NCBI RefSeq assembly: GCF_020329485.1
Contig: NZ_JAGKJI010000027.1
Span: 26,105-90,104 of the forward strand
Source: Bradyrhizobium cenepequi
GTDB taxonomy: Bacteria; Pseudomonadota; Alphaproteobacteria; Rhizobiales; Xanthobacteraceae
Direction of reading: 5' to 3'
Length of the DNA: 64,000 nt
The notes beneath the pieces were generated by a model. The model was not told the origin of the DNA. It searched no databases and saw nothing but the letters and a program-made list of their open reading frames with translations. The translations under genes and the position numbers were made by a program. Positions 1 to 8,867 of the stretch are shown piece after piece (the stretch's first letter is position 1; each line of letters begins with the position of its first letter).

Positions 1-712
1 CGGCGTTTGTTACGATGGCCCAGCGGGCATCATAGGAGATCGGCGCCAGTTCGAACCCCGTAATCGCGCGGCTGGCCGACAGATGGCTGCCGATGATCTC
101 GTCCAGCGTCTTGCCGATCCCGCACATCACCAGCTTCAACGGCAGGCGCATATCGTGCATGGCTTTGATAAGTTCAGCCAGCTTGGCCTTCACCTCGTGG
201 GATTCGATGCGGTCGATTTCGTCGATGACGATGATCGGTTCGTCAGGCTCGCGCGTGGCAGCGGCTTCCTTAATGAGGTTGGCGGCGTGGTTGATGCTGG
301 TCAACTTCTCTGGGATTAGGTATTGCCCTGGTATGCCGACCTTGCCCTCAACCTTGAACAAGCCGACGTTGATGCCAGCGGTGCCGCTCAGCTCGCGCGG
401 CTTCTGCAAATAGGTCTTCTCGACCAAGGCACCGCACACGTCCCCGACGATGCCTTCGAAGGTCGATTTTTCGTCGCAGCCGACCCACGGTGGATCAGCG
501 CCTAGATATGCCTTCGCGGCCGTCAGCGCGATCGAGGTTTTGCCGATGCCGCGCTCGCCGTGAATGAAGATGTGCATGCCGGGTGAATGCAGCGTGCGCC
601 GTATATCGCGCAGGATCGGTTCGCGCCCCTGGAGTAGTTCAGGTACGTCGATGGGCTGCGCTGGACGGATATTCTGTTTCAGGATGCTGACAAACTCGTA
701 CTCAGCGAGCAC
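1..712 (-). CDS. AAA-type ATP-binding protein, TniB/ORC-like (partial, 3' end outside window)
   Basis: Reading from a GTG at 712 (preceded by AAGGTGAT, about 8 nt upstream) the frame stays open to the window edge, giving 237 residues. It contains a Walker A motif (GERGIGKTS, about residues 49-57) and a Walker B motif followed by a sensor-like stretch (IIVIDEID). This layout is that of AAA ATPases that serve transposition modules or ORC/CDC6-like regulators. The C-terminus is missing because the window ends. The location at the edge of a gene-poor, pseudogene-rich tract fits a mobile-element cargo or transposition helper, but no partner transposase is visible here. Function beyond ATP binding is inference. 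Confidence 0.7.
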   Translation of the reverse strand, partial: MLAEYEFVSILKQNIRPAQPIDVPELLQGREPILRDIRRTLHSPGMHIFIHGERGIGKTSIALTAAKAYLGADPPWVGCDEKSTFEGIVGDVCGALVEKTYLQKPRELSGTAGINVGLFKVEGKVGIPGQYLIPEKLTSINHAANLIKEAAATREPDEPIIVIDEIDRIESHEVKAKLAELIKAMHDMRLPLKLVMCGIGKTLDEIIGSHLSASRAITGFELAPISYDARWAIVTNA

Positions 713-1184
713 TTGCGATCACCTTCATTGGGAAGGTGCCATGTTAGCCTAGATTCGCTCTGCGAAAGGCCCTGCTCTCGATTACTCCCAGCACATCAAC
801 AGAAGCGAACACCTGCCGGTGCGGAGAAGCCGGTTGCTTTGAATCCTCCTCAGGGACCACAGAAGCCCGGCCGAGCGCCGGGTTTGACGGCCGCCATACG
901 CGCGGCGGCCCATCGCGCATCGAACTGTGTAAGCAGGTGTGTAACACGCCCCCGTCGTTCGATTTATCTATTTGATTTTATTGTAGTTTTCGCTATAAAA
1001 TGGTCGAACCACCGACACTGCGATTTTCAGACGCATCGAACGACGGCCCCTCGATGTAGCAGTCAGCCGGCTTGCCTCCACGGTTGACGTCCACCCAATC
1101 CGAGCGGACTCGGGGCCGGCGAAATTTGGCGGGTGGCCGAAAAAACGTGCGTTTCGATGAGCTGCGGCGGTCCCTCAAGGTACA
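713..1184. other. Intergenic stretch without a convincing gene
   Basis: Short frames exist on both strands but have arginine/serine-rich, low-plausibility translations and no good ribosome binding sites. An AT-rich patch near 960-1000 stands out from the GC-rich surroundings and could hold a promoter for the leftward ATPase gene. Nothing else is supported. Confidence 0.5.
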
Positions 1185-2012
1185 TTATGGCGCTTCCTTT
1201 AGGCTGCGCTTTGGCTGCCCCTGGTATTTATAGGCGAACTGCTTGGGCATCGGCCCTTTATTGCGGTCCTTGCGTCCGATCTGCTCCCATGCATGCGCCA
1301 GGATGCCTACCGCGCGTGACAAGCAGAAGATGCCGCGGGCTAGGGGTGCAGCAACGCCCAGCTCGCCGTAGATGACTGCAGTGGCTCCATCGATGTTCAT
1401 CGGGATGAGCTTGCCTTTGCGCTCGTCCATGACGCGCTCGATCGAGCGCGCAGCGCTGGCATAGCGACCGCTGACGGCACCGTCACTGATCGCGGCATCG
1501 ACTACTGCGAGCAGCGGTTCAGCGCGCGGGTCGACGGGATGAAATCGGTGACCGAACCCCGGCAGATATTTGCTGCGGGTGGCGGTGAAATGGTCGATCG
1601 CATCAGCGGCAGCCTCATCGAGGTCCTTGGTCTCGCTGCGTCGCAGGACCTCGTCAAAGAGCTCGATCGCCTGCTCCCCCGCTCCGCCATGCACGTCGTC
1701 GAGCGTGTTGATCGCGGATGCCATCGCGCCGTTGAGCGGCAGCCCACAACTGACAGCCATCTGCGCGATGGCGATGGAAGGTGCATGCGGACCATGATCC
1801 ACCGATGCAACCAGCGCAGCCTGCAACAGCCGCTCCTGCGCCGGTGTGGGTAGCTCGCCGCGCAGCATCAACCAGATCATCGCGGGGAACGAAATATGAC
1901 CAATCAATTCCTCGATCGTGTATCCGCGGTAGGCGATCCGCCCGGGGACGATGTCGCATATGGAGGTCCGCCACCAATGGGCGGCCTGCTCTCGCAGCTC
2001 CGTTTCGCTCAT
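1185..2012 (-). CDS. Citryl-CoA lyase / citrate synthase-like protein
   Basis: A 275-residue member of the citrate synthase superfamily, shorter than true citrate synthase (about 430) and of the size of stand-alone citryl-CoA lyase-type proteins. The catalytic His-His-Asp triad is visible: H108 in HGGAGE, H155 in GFGHRFHPVDPR and D208 in NIDGAT. ATG at 2012 is chosen because homology starts at MSETELREQ. The upstream extension to 2333 only overlaps the neighbouring gene. The family cleaves or forms an acyl-CoA adduct of a 2-oxo acid and acetyl-CoA. The upstream class III CoA-transferase, same strand with a 64-nt gap, suggests that transferase activates a di- or tricarboxylate which this lyase then splits. 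The substrate is not determined by sequence. Confidence 0.85.
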   Translation of the reverse strand: MSETELREQAAHWWRTSICDIVPGRIAYRGYTIEELIGHISFPAMIWLMLRGELPTPAQERLLQAALVASVDHGPHAPSIAIAQMAVSCGLPLNGAMASAINTLDDVHGGAGEQAIELFDEVLRRSETKDLDEAAADAIDHFTATRSKYLPGFGHRFHPVDPRAEPLLAVVDAAISDGAVSGRYASAARSIERVMDERKGKLIPMNIDGATAVIYGELGVAAPLARGIFCLSRAVGILAHAWEQIGRKDRNKGPMPKQFAYKYQGQPKRSLKEAP

Positions 2013-2076
2013 TCTGTTTTCCAATCTCGTCAGCCTATGTCCGGCCGAAGCTTGCTTGCGCGCAACTCCCTGCCCG

Positions 2077-3339
2077 TCACGCTGCTCCATCCGTCGCTGG
2101 GCGGCCCCGCGGAAAATGCGCTCCTCCTTGACGTGGCGTTCCGGCGGCACCGCTTGCGATGAGGTGCTCAATTTCCGGATAGGTATAACCGAGCCGAACC
2201 AGCCATCCCTCTGTGTCCGCACCGAGCGACGGGGGGAGCGCGGGGACAGGAAACGCCTTATCCAGCCGAAAACCAGGGCGCGTAATGCGTAATGGCGGTT
2301 CGCCAGCCCTGTCGAGCGGCAGCGTCTCGACAAAGCCGCGCTCCAGCAACTGCGGCTCCCGCAAAACTTGCGGAACGGTCAGCACGCTGCCGGCAGGGAC
2401 GCCGGCGGCATTCAACAGCGCCTCCCACTCCTCCGCAGGCCTGCAGCGCAACGCCGCGTTCAGCTCATCGCTAAGCGCCCCTCGGTTCAGTTTACGTGCT
2501 TCGCGCTTTGCGAAGCGCGGATCTGTCTTCAGATCCGGCCGGCCGATCAGATCGCAAAGGGTCCGGTACTGCTTCTGCTCGTTGGCGGCTACATTCAGCG
2601 GGCCGGTCGCGGTGCGGAACGTGCCGGAGGGTGCGGCCGTGAAGTTCTCGTTCCCCATCGGCTGCGGCTCGACTCCGCCGTTCAGGTGATTGGAAACCAC
2701 CCATCCCATGGCCGCGATTGTCGCCTCCAGCAGCGACACGTCGATGAAGCGGCCCCTGCCCGTTTGCTGTTGCTCGACGAGCGCCGCGGCGATGGCAAAG
2801 GCGGCCGTTAGCCCGGCGATGGTGTCGGAGATCGGGAAGCCGGTCCGCAGCGGAGCCGTGGCTGCATCACCAGTAACACTCATCGCGCCGGAAAGGCCCT
2901 GGACGATCTGGTCGTAGGCCGGGCGGGCGGACCAAGGACCGCTTTGCCCAAAGCCTGAGATCGCACAATAGATGAGGCGCGGGTTGCGCCTGCACAACGC
3001 GTCGAAACCGAGACCAAACCGCTCCATGACCTTGGGCCGGAAGTTTTCGAGAAGGACGTCGGCCTCGGACACCAGCCTGAAAAACACTTCCCTTCCCGCT
3101 TCAGACTTCAGATCGAGCGCCACCGACTGCTTACCGGCGTTGACGGCGACGAACGAGAGGCCCTGAAGGCGCTCTGCCCTTTGCGGATCGGCGCCAAGGC
3201 GCCGCGCGAGATCGCCTCCATTGGGGTTTTCAACCTTGATAACCTCCGCGCCAAGGCGCGCGAGATGGTAGCCGCAGAACGGGCCTGCCAATACGTTCGA
3301 CAGGTCGAGGACACGGATGCCGGTAAGCGACAGGGACAT
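2077..3339 (-). CDS. CaiB/BaiF family class III CoA-transferase
   Basis: A 420-residue protein with the family start (LTGIRVLDLSNVLAGPFCGYHLA) and the catalytic aspartate D143 in PAYDQIVQG, which forms the aspartyl-CoA anhydride in formyl-CoA transferase relatives. The glycine-rich Q-G-L-S-G segment follows. Members move CoA between carboxylic acids. It is followed on the same strand by the citryl-CoA lyase-like gene, an activate-then-cleave pair. The last about 25 residues (GTPRQGGAHFPRGRP...) are low-complexity and may be a tail extension. The likely controller is the divergent IclR regulator at 4294, although relics of a transporter lie between. Confidence 0.9.
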   Translation of the reverse strand: MSLSLTGIRVLDLSNVLAGPFCGYHLARLGAEVIKVENPNGGDLARRLGADPQRAERLQGLSFVAVNAGKQSVALDLKSEAGREVFFRLVSEADVLLENFRPKVMERFGLGFDALCRRNPRLIYCAISGFGQSGPWSARPAYDQIVQGLSGAMSVTGDAATAPLRTGFPISDTIAGLTAAFAIAAALVEQQQTGRGRFIDVSLLEATIAAMGWVVSNHLNGGVEPQPMGNENFTAAPSGTFRTATGPLNVAANEQKQYRTLCDLIGRPDLKTDPRFAKREARKLNRGALSDELNAALRCRPAEEWEALLNAAGVPAGSVLTVPQVLREPQLLERGFVETLPLDRAGEPPLRITRPGFRLDKAFPVPALPPSLGADTEGWLVRLGYTYPEIEHLIASGAAGTPRQGGAHFPRGRPATDGAA

Positions 3340-3381
3340 CTGACGAGGCCTTCTTTGCGGTATCTTCTGCCGCTGCGGTTG

Positions 3382-3618
3382 TTATTTCAGTTGCTGGGCC
3401 GCACTCTCGGCGAAGCGATTGGTGAAGGTTTTACTGAGGTCGATGTTGGCCGCGGCGATCCTGGGGTCGAAATCGCTCAGCACAGCCAGGGATACCTTGG
3501 CCGCCTCGGCGTCCATCAGGCCGGTCTGGGAAAACAGCGCCGTCGACGCCTTTAGGACGTCGATGTTCACCTCGCGATCATCGGTCTTGTATACACCTCC
3601 ATCATTGGCCGAGCACAT
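3382..3618 (-). pseudogene. Relic of a NitT/TauT-type ABC substrate-binding protein (C-terminal 78 codons)
   Basis: The frame encodes only the C-terminal end of a periplasmic solute-binding protein (pattern ...ASTALFSQTGLMDAE... SKTFTNRFAESAAQQLK). Signal peptide and both ligand-binding lobes are absent, and further upstream the same DNA is a permease relic. It sits directly upstream of the CoA-transferase gene on the same strand, so the transporter probably once fed the CoA-transferase/lyase pathway. That reading is inference. Confidence 0.7.
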
Positions 3619-3926
3619 GTTCAGGCTCCATGAGCCGGCGCTGCCGCCAGACCAACAACCGCTTTTCGGCACGATCGACGAGCGCGTCTTGCGCGACCAC
3701 GAATGCGGACAGCACGATGATACCGGCGAACACGTCGGTCGCATCGAGCACCCCTTCGGCCCGCGCGATCAGACGCCCCAACCCGGCGGATGAGCCGAGA
3801 TATTCTCCACTTCAGCGCCAAGCAGCGACCAGACTTGCCCAGAAACACGAGCCCGAGCCCCACGTTGTCCTGCGGTCTTCCACGGCAGTAGGCCCTCCTG
3901 TTGGAGCATGTAGCCGCACTGATCAT
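3602..3926 (-). pseudogene. Relic of an ABC transporter permease (NitT/TauT type), frameshifted
   Basis: Two frames together rebuild the end of a TauC/SsuC-like permease. One has W-S-L-L-G-A-E-V, the hallmark before the EAA loop. The other, from about 3805, reads SGEYLGSSAGLGRLIARAEG, then a last membrane segment (DVFAGIIVLSAFVVAQDALV) and a basic end (EKRLLVWRQRRLM). A one-base shift separates them, and most of the N-terminal membrane domain is missing. A stop next to 3602 ends the frame just before the substrate-binding relic. Confidence 0.7.
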
Positions 3927-4123
3927 TCAGTCTCCTGAACGTCTCCCGACGCAGGTTTTAAGAGACCTGTGACAGTGTTCAGGATGGTGGACTTACCACA
4001 ACCGGTGGGCCCACGACCGCAACGAACTCCGCGTCGCCTACCTGGAGGTTCATGCTTTTGACGGCGATGAATGCGCCGAAGCGGATCATCACCACGCGCA
4101 AGTCAACGGCCCGCGTTGGCTGC
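3923..4123 (-). pseudogene. Relic of an ABC transporter ATPase, truncated after a frameshifted Walker A
   Basis: The first frame reads FGAFIAVKSMNLQVGDAEF then VAVVGP, the start of an SsuB/TauB/NrtD-type ATPase. The motif continues in another frame as TGCGKSTILNTVTGLLKPASG, so one extra base inside the P-loop codons breaks the gene. The frame then meets a stop at 3923, and the Q-loop, signature and Walker B parts are absent. With the two downstream relics it defines a dead ATPase-permease-binding-protein operon. Confidence 0.75.
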
Positions 4124-4145
4124 TCCTTTCCATCGTTTCACTTTT

Positions 4146-4282
4146 CAGAACTCGTTCTGTTATGTGCAACCCATAGTCCCGTGTGAGAGAAGAGTCAATC
4201 TATTCTGTCCTACAGAACCGCCTTCCCGCTTCTGTAATGGATTCTGACGCCTAAATCTGATAGTGGTTCTACTCTGCAGAAC
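4146..4282. promoter_or_regulatory. Cluster of three palindromes, candidate IclR operators
   Basis: Three inverted repeats share TTCTG/CAGAA cores: CAGAAC-TC-GTTCTG at 4146-4159, TTCTGT-CCT-ACAGAA at 4203-4217 (both perfect) and GTTCT-7nt-AGAAC at 4266-4282. They lie between the divergent IclR gene and the transporter relics, where an IclR protein would bind to control itself and its target operon. Binding is inferred from position and symmetry only. Confidence 0.6.
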
Positions 4283-4293
4283 TGGGGGCAGAG

Positions 4294-4983
4294 ATGAGCA
4301 AGACAGGAGTTGACGCGGTCAGGAGAGCGCTCGCGATCCTGAAAAGTTTCAACGCGGAGCGGTCTGCGATGACGCTGACGCAGATTGCGGAGATGACGGA
4401 CCTCTACAAGAGCACAGTGCTGCGATTGGCCTCTTCGTTGGAGGCTGACGGCTTTCTCGTCCGCGGCGCGGACCGGTTGTTTCGACCGGGACCTCAGTTG
4501 TGGCGTCTTGGGGCGCTTTATCAGCGCGGTCTGGATCTTGGCGAAGTCATCCGGCCATCGCTTCGTCGACTGGTTGAGGCAACGGGGGAAACTGCATCCT
4601 TTTATGTTGTAGATGGCGACGAACGCATCTGTCTTTACCGCGTCAATTCTCTACGTTCAGTTCGACATCATCTCGAAGAAGGCCAGCGATTGCCGATTGA
4701 TCGCGGCGCCGCCGGGCGAATTCTCACTGCATACCGCGAGCCAGCGAACGCAGAAGGGAGGAAGATCCGCGATAGAGGCTTTTATGTTTCGATCGGAGAG
4801 CGGGAGCCGGAGGCGGCCGCGGCGGCCGTGCCGTTGATGGACGTACACGGCAAACTGAGGGGCGCCCTTTCGGTATCAGCGATCAGGACGCGCTTTGATG
4901 CCACCGCCCGCAAGACGGCAATCGATGCTCTCAAATCGGAAGCCAAGGCCTTAGCGGGGTTGCTGCCTGCGAGCGAACGCTGA
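4294..4983 (+). CDS. IclR family transcriptional regulator
   Basis: A 229-residue protein with an N-terminal winged helix (residues about 5-65: AVRRALAILKSFN, then TLTQIAEMTDLYKSTVLRLASSL) and a C-terminal IclR effector domain ending in ALSVSAIRTRF. Length is slightly below the usual 250. It is transcribed away from the CoA-transferase operon, with palindromes in the shared upstream region, a typical arrangement for local control of a catabolic operon. The ligand is unknown, possibly the acid handled by the CoA-transferase. The ATG at 4294 follows GGGGGCAGAG. Confidence 0.9.
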   Translation: MSKTGVDAVRRALAILKSFNAERSAMTLTQIAEMTDLYKSTVLRLASSLEADGFLVRGADRLFRPGPQLWRLGALYQRGLDLGEVIRPSLRRLVEATGETASFYVVDGDERICLYRVNSLRSVRHHLEEGQRLPIDRGAAGRILTAYREPANAEGRKIRDRGFYVSIGEREPEAAAAAVPLMDVHGKLRGALSVSAIRTRFDATARKTAIDALKSEAKALAGLLPASER

Positions 4984-5135
4984 TCAGTGAGGGCGTCCGC
5001 TTTTGCGCCATTTGTGAAGAAGTCGACGCGGCTTCGGCAAAGGCTGGCAGTGTCTTATGGCGCAGCATGAGGCAATCAGGCACCTCCCGGCCGTTCAGAG
5101 GACAGAGCAGCCACGTTGAACGATCGAGTACAGAG

Positions 5136-5405
5136 ATGATGGACGCAGACGACATTCACATTCAATTCGATGCGCCCGCCATGCTTCGCAAATGGCCCTC
5201 CATAAACAGTGAGCGTCGTGCAGACAGAAGCACTTATCTGCTGGCGGAAGGCACGCTGGACGACTGCATACGAGAGTTTATGACCAAGCCTGAGGCCACA
5301 CGTCATCTTTATGAAATCCACACAGCGCCACAGCCTCCGCTCATAACGGAAGTCTTGTCAGCCGATCACATCGCGGAACTCGCCAGATTGCGAAGTTTCC
5401 TCTGA
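5136..5405 (+). CDS. Conserved small hypothetical protein (about 89 aa)
   Basis: The translation from 5136 (MMDADDIHIQFD...) has balanced composition and a distinctive central segment (AEGTLDDCIREFMTKPEATRHLYEIHT) of a kind I associate with small Bradyrhizobium proteins. There is no signal peptide or membrane segment. The longer frame starting at 5067 adds an implausible serine/arginine-rich extension, so the internal ATG is preferred. Function unknown. Confidence 0.55.
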   Translation: MMDADDIHIQFDAPAMLRKWPSINSERRADRSTYLLAEGTLDDCIREFMTKPEATRHLYEIHTAPQPPLITEVLSADHIAELARLRSFL

Positions 5406-5566
5406 TCGGGATGTTCTTGTCGGCACTCCTGGGGCGAAGGTCCGCCTCAAAATCGGCGAGTCTCAGGTCAATGACAACAATTCCGCTTCGCCCTCGAAAG
5501 CAGAGCTAGCGTAGGCGCCGCTTTCGTCCTTAAGAGCGGCTGCCCGGAGCATCGGTTCTTATTCAA

Positions 5567-5935
5567 TCAGAAGCGATCATGCAGCTGCCCGCGGCGCGCC
5601 TTGTCGCCGACCGTCTCAGCCGCGAACTGTCCCGGTCCGCGCGGCGGGCCCTCGGGCTGCCGTCGCCCCATCGCCATGATGGCGGTGCCCATCGCGCTCG
5701 AACTGAGGGTGACGATGAAGCCGAACAGTAGCAGCCCGAGCGCGACGCCGGGGGTGTGATCGGCCAGGATGAGGTCTCGTATGTTGCCGGGATTGAGCAG
5801 CATAAGGCCAGCGACCAGGAGCACCGCCAGCGACACGCCCGCGGCAAAGTTGATCGCGAGCAGCCGGAACAGCGGCGCTTCCAAAACAAGGGACCGGCGC
5901 GGCGACGGCGCCTCTTCCTGCATGTCGTCCTCCAT
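5567..5935 (-). CDS. Small two-TM membrane protein, unknown function
   Basis: From ATG 5935 the 122-residue product starts with an acidic segment (MEDDMQEEAPSPRR). Two hydrophobic segments follow, at about residues 24-45 (LAINFAAGVSLAVLLVAGLMLL) and 60-85 (VALGLLLFGFIVTLSSSAMGTAIMAM), then a basic, proline/glycine-rich tail (GRRQPEGPPRGPGQF). It is probably an inner-membrane protein with both ends cytoplasmic. The longer frame to 6091 lacks plausible coding character. No family recognised. Confidence 0.6.
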   Translation of the reverse strand: MEDDMQEEAPSPRRSLVLEAPLFRLLAINFAAGVSLAVLLVAGLMLLNPGNIRDLILADHTPGVALGLLLFGFIVTLSSSAMGTAIMAMGRRQPEGPPRGPGQFAAETVGDKARRGQLHDRF

Positions 5936-6593
5936 CGCAAAAAAGCCTATCGCATTTTTCGACCGATCGAGCGCCGGCTCGCCTGGTGAAAGAAGTCGAT
6001 TGCGAAACGGAGCCCGGTTCTGACGACAACCGATATGGCCTCGTTTTCTTTCCTCATTCAGCCCGCTCGCGGCGTTCACACCATGCGTCAATCAAGCATC
6101 AGGCGGACGACAGGCACCTCACCGTCCTCGAAATTGCCGACTTCGGACTCCGCAACCGGAGGCGCTTCTTGCGCCGGATCATATTACGAATGCCGGCGAT
6201 AGCACCACTTTGCCGGCGACATTCGGACGCGCGCGGACCAACTCCGAGCGTCATCGTGACCATTTTTTTGCAGCTTTGTGACCGCCTACGCCGGATTGCG
6301 ACGCTTGCGCTAGCAGCATACCAAAGCTCATCGACGTCGCCGCCACATAGAGCGCCCCTCGGACGTTTAGAGATACGTGAAGTCGGCGATCGACTCTTGG
6401 TTCGGAGTCTCGAGTTCCAACCCGTCGTAATGAAATCTGCGGTCGTGCAGTTGCATTTCGAGAGCCGCTATTGGATACACTGAAGGCTCGCTATGCTGGT
6501 CGAGGAAGTGCCAGAGAGCAATCTATTCTTGACCTGTCTATTGCCCCTGCGGCAACCACTAGACGCTCGCAAACTCCTGACATGGGGGCTCAA
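5936..6593. other. Intergenic stretch of about 650 bp without a recognised gene
   Basis: Several short frames cross this region but none has a believable translation and ribosome binding site together. It is less GC-rich than the flanks near 6470-6590. The promoter of the rightward epimerase-like gene must lie here. I see no repeat or mobile-element ends. Confidence 0.5.
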
Positions 6594-7466
6594 ATGTTCA
6601 TCAGGCTTGAAAGCGGTGTTTCTCACGCTGACGTCTGTCTCCATGGTGGTGAGCTGCACAGCTGGGTCGCCGGTGGCCACAAACTACTTTGGCATCGGGA
6701 TCCTGTCTGGTGGGATCAATCATCGCCAATATTGTTTCCGATTGTCGGGTGGACCAACAGGGGTTGCATTCGTGTTGATGGGGATTCCCGTCCGTTGAGC
6801 GTTCATGGATTCGCGAGCCAACGTGTATTCTCTGTATCGAGCTGGAAGGCCGCAAGCGTTACACTTGCGCTGACGAACAATCCGGACACCTTGAAGGTCT
6901 ATCCGTTCTTATTTCGGCTGTCCGTGACGTATACACTCGAGGATACGGCATTGACCGTCGCGTTCATGATCGAGAATGTGGATCGTCGAAGCATGCCTTA
7001 TGCACTCGGCTTTCACCCGGCCTTTTGCTGGCCATTTAACAGTGTGGTCCGGGACGACTACATAATCCAGTTTGAAGCCGAAGAGAGTCCCATCATCCCC
7101 GTGATCACAAGTGATGGACTCATATCGTCGCGGACACGCCACATACCGATCAAGGCAAGGAAGCTCCACTTGACCGACGAGCTCTTCGCATCGGATGCGC
7201 TTTGCTTCCTCAACGCCAAAAGCCGTTCGTTCAGCTTGAATGCCGGCCACGAGGGCTCCAGTATCGTACTGGAAGCATCCGGCTTCCCACATCTGGCGCT
7301 TTGGTCCCGGCCAGGAGCGCCCTTTGTTTCCATGGAAGCATGGACAAGTCACAGCGACCCTGAGGGCTTTGTCGGGGACCTATCCGAAAAGCCTTCGATG
7401 CGCATGCTCGCCTCGGGCGAAACCGCAAGTCACTCAGTTCGTCTTCTGTTTCGCGAGGCGAGCTGA
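6594..7466 (+). CDS. Aldose 1-epimerase (mutarotase) family protein
   Basis: A 290-residue protein with the galactose-mutarotase-like fold signatures: an early W-D-Q-S-S-P-I-L-F-P-I-V-G segment, G-F-A-S-Q around residue 70, and GFHPAF near residue 140, whose histidine is the usual catalytic or substrate-binding position. The family interconverts alpha and beta anomers of sugars or acts on sugar phosphates. ATG 6594 is chosen because GGGGG lies 5 nt upstream and homology begins there. The gene stands alone, with empty stretches on both sides. Its lower GC content than neighbours is consistent with acquisition by transfer, though this was judged by eye. Confidence 0.8.
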   Translation: MFIRLESGVSHADVCLHGGELHSWVAGGHKLLWHRDPVWWDQSSPILFPIVGWTNRGCIRVDGDSRPLSVHGFASQRVFSVSSWKAASVTLALTNNPDTLKVYPFLFRLSVTYTLEDTALTVAFMIENVDRRSMPYALGFHPAFCWPFNSVVRDDYIIQFEAEESPIIPVITSDGLISSRTRHIPIKARKLHLTDELFASDALCFLNAKSRSFSLNAGHEGSSIVLEASGFPHLALWSRPGAPFVSMEAWTSHSDPEGFVGDLSEKPSMRMLASGETASHSVRLLFREAS

Positions 7467-8373
7467 TGGTTTGTGTCTCCCCAGCCCTGGCCGTCTCGGA
7501 TGTTTGCGTCCAGCCGAACAGTGCGTCGTGTGAGGTTGGAGATCGCGGCGGCCTCTAGGACCCTATCACCAGTCCCCTCGCCATATCGCACGCTGGAGCG
7601 CGCCCCTCGCGAGCGCGGTCTCGAAATGGCGGACCAGCGCCTCATGCTGGGTTTGGAGGAATCGGCAATTCGATCGAGTCCATTGAGGAGTCACCGTGCC
7701 AGATCCGGATGGTGTCGCCGTCTAGCGGATTGCTTTCGAATTTCCATCTCGAACGGATCCTCACAGCAGAGTCTCCAGCCCACGTCAACAATTGACGCAC
7801 GTGGATGGCGCCAGGCGAGAGATACCTGGGCTGCTCGCTCGCGACCATTCGCAGTGAAACCCAGAAATCTGGCGGCGATGCTGACCGTGGACCAAACAGC
7901 ATCTAGCTGAGCGAGCTGAATCGTCGCTTTGGGAAGCTCTATGCTCGTTCGCTGACTCAAGGCGGCCCATCTCCACCTCGCAAGGTCTGCTCAAATTGGT
8001 TGAGATGAGATTTTTATTGATCTCCCCGTGCGCACGCCGTGCACACGCCGCCTACTAACCAACTGAAAATATTGCACTGTCGCTCATCATGGCCAAACTT
8101 GAGCGAGCTAAAGCATGGCTTGGTACGCGTTCAGCAAAATTGGTCACACCAAAAGATGACGCGAAAGGCCAGTCACCGGAAAATGATCCCTATGTTCTTC
8201 TCCGATCTCACCGTCTCACAATGATCCTCGGCTCTTTCAGCTGTCCCATAATACTCGAAGCTTTCTTGGCTTTCACTGGAGAGACGAGCGAGCGCCGTGG
8301 TTGAATGAATCGACGCAGAGCTTTCTTCCCTGCCACTCGTTTTTATCTTGCGGTCACCAACCTGGTGTCGAGA
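7467..8373. other. Gene-free stretch of about 900 bp
   Basis: No frame in this stretch has a convincing product. Short overlapping frames occur on both strands. AT content rises around 8000-8300. It could hold degraded remains of accessory genes, but none is recognisable. Confidence 0.5.
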
Positions 8374-8522
8374 ACCAAATTCACGGAGGCGGATGTAAGG
8401 CGCGCGCTGCTCCGAAAGCACGCCGCCGTTAGCTGTACGAGACCGCCGATGTTGATGCAATTTCGGCCGCGGAGAAGGATGAACAGCCGAGCACGGGAGG
8501 GATCGATGGCGATGACGGATGA
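8374..8522 (+). pseudogene. Possible relic of a small mobile-region protein
   Basis: One frame reads TKFTEADVRRALLRKHAA, resembling the start of small proteins that accompany recombinase/excisionase genes in rhizobial accessory regions. The continuation in a different frame (YETADVDAISAAEKDEQPS) ends at TGA 8520-8522, overlapping the start of the excisionase-like gene. The interpretation as a frameshifted relic is tentative. Confidence 0.25.
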
Positions 8523-8715
8523 GCCGCGCCAGAAACGGAACCTGATTCCGTTGAAAAAGGCGTTGGAACGGGGCGGTTTCGGCCGGACCAAAGCCTACAA
8601 GCTGATCAAGAAGGGAAAGATCATCGCCTACAAAATGGAGGGCCAGACCATGGTCGATGCCGATTCCATCGACGCCTATCATATGACCCTCCCTCGCATT
8701 GAGCCGAGTACATGA
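8506..8715 (+). CDS. Excisionase-like helix-turn-helix DNA-binding protein
   Basis: A 69-residue basic protein. GGGAGG lies 5 nt before ATG 8506. Residues about 15-50 (LKKALERGGFGRTKAYKLIKKGKIIAYKMEG) match the MerR/excisionase-type winged helix in which a tyrosine-lysine-leucine helix reads DNA, followed by a small wing (GQTMVDADSIDAY). Such proteins control directionality of integrases or act as small regulators. The tyrosine recombinase at 13254-14687 is the nearest candidate partner, though 4.5 kb away. An upstream extension to 8305 is less plausible. Confidence 0.7.
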   Translation: MAMTDEPRQKRNLIPLKKALERGGFGRTKAYKLIKKGKIIAYKMEGQTMVDADSIDAYHMTLPRIEPST

Positions 8716-8867
8716 AGAAATACGCTCTAGTGTTCGGACGAGTTTTCTTTCCAGCGTCCGATCCGATAGTGAGCTGCGCTGAGCGTCTACGCCCTCGGGT
8801 ACATCGCGCGAGGTCCTGTAGCCTCGGCGATCGTCCCGCAATCTGAACTCATCCAGAGGCAAGCGAA

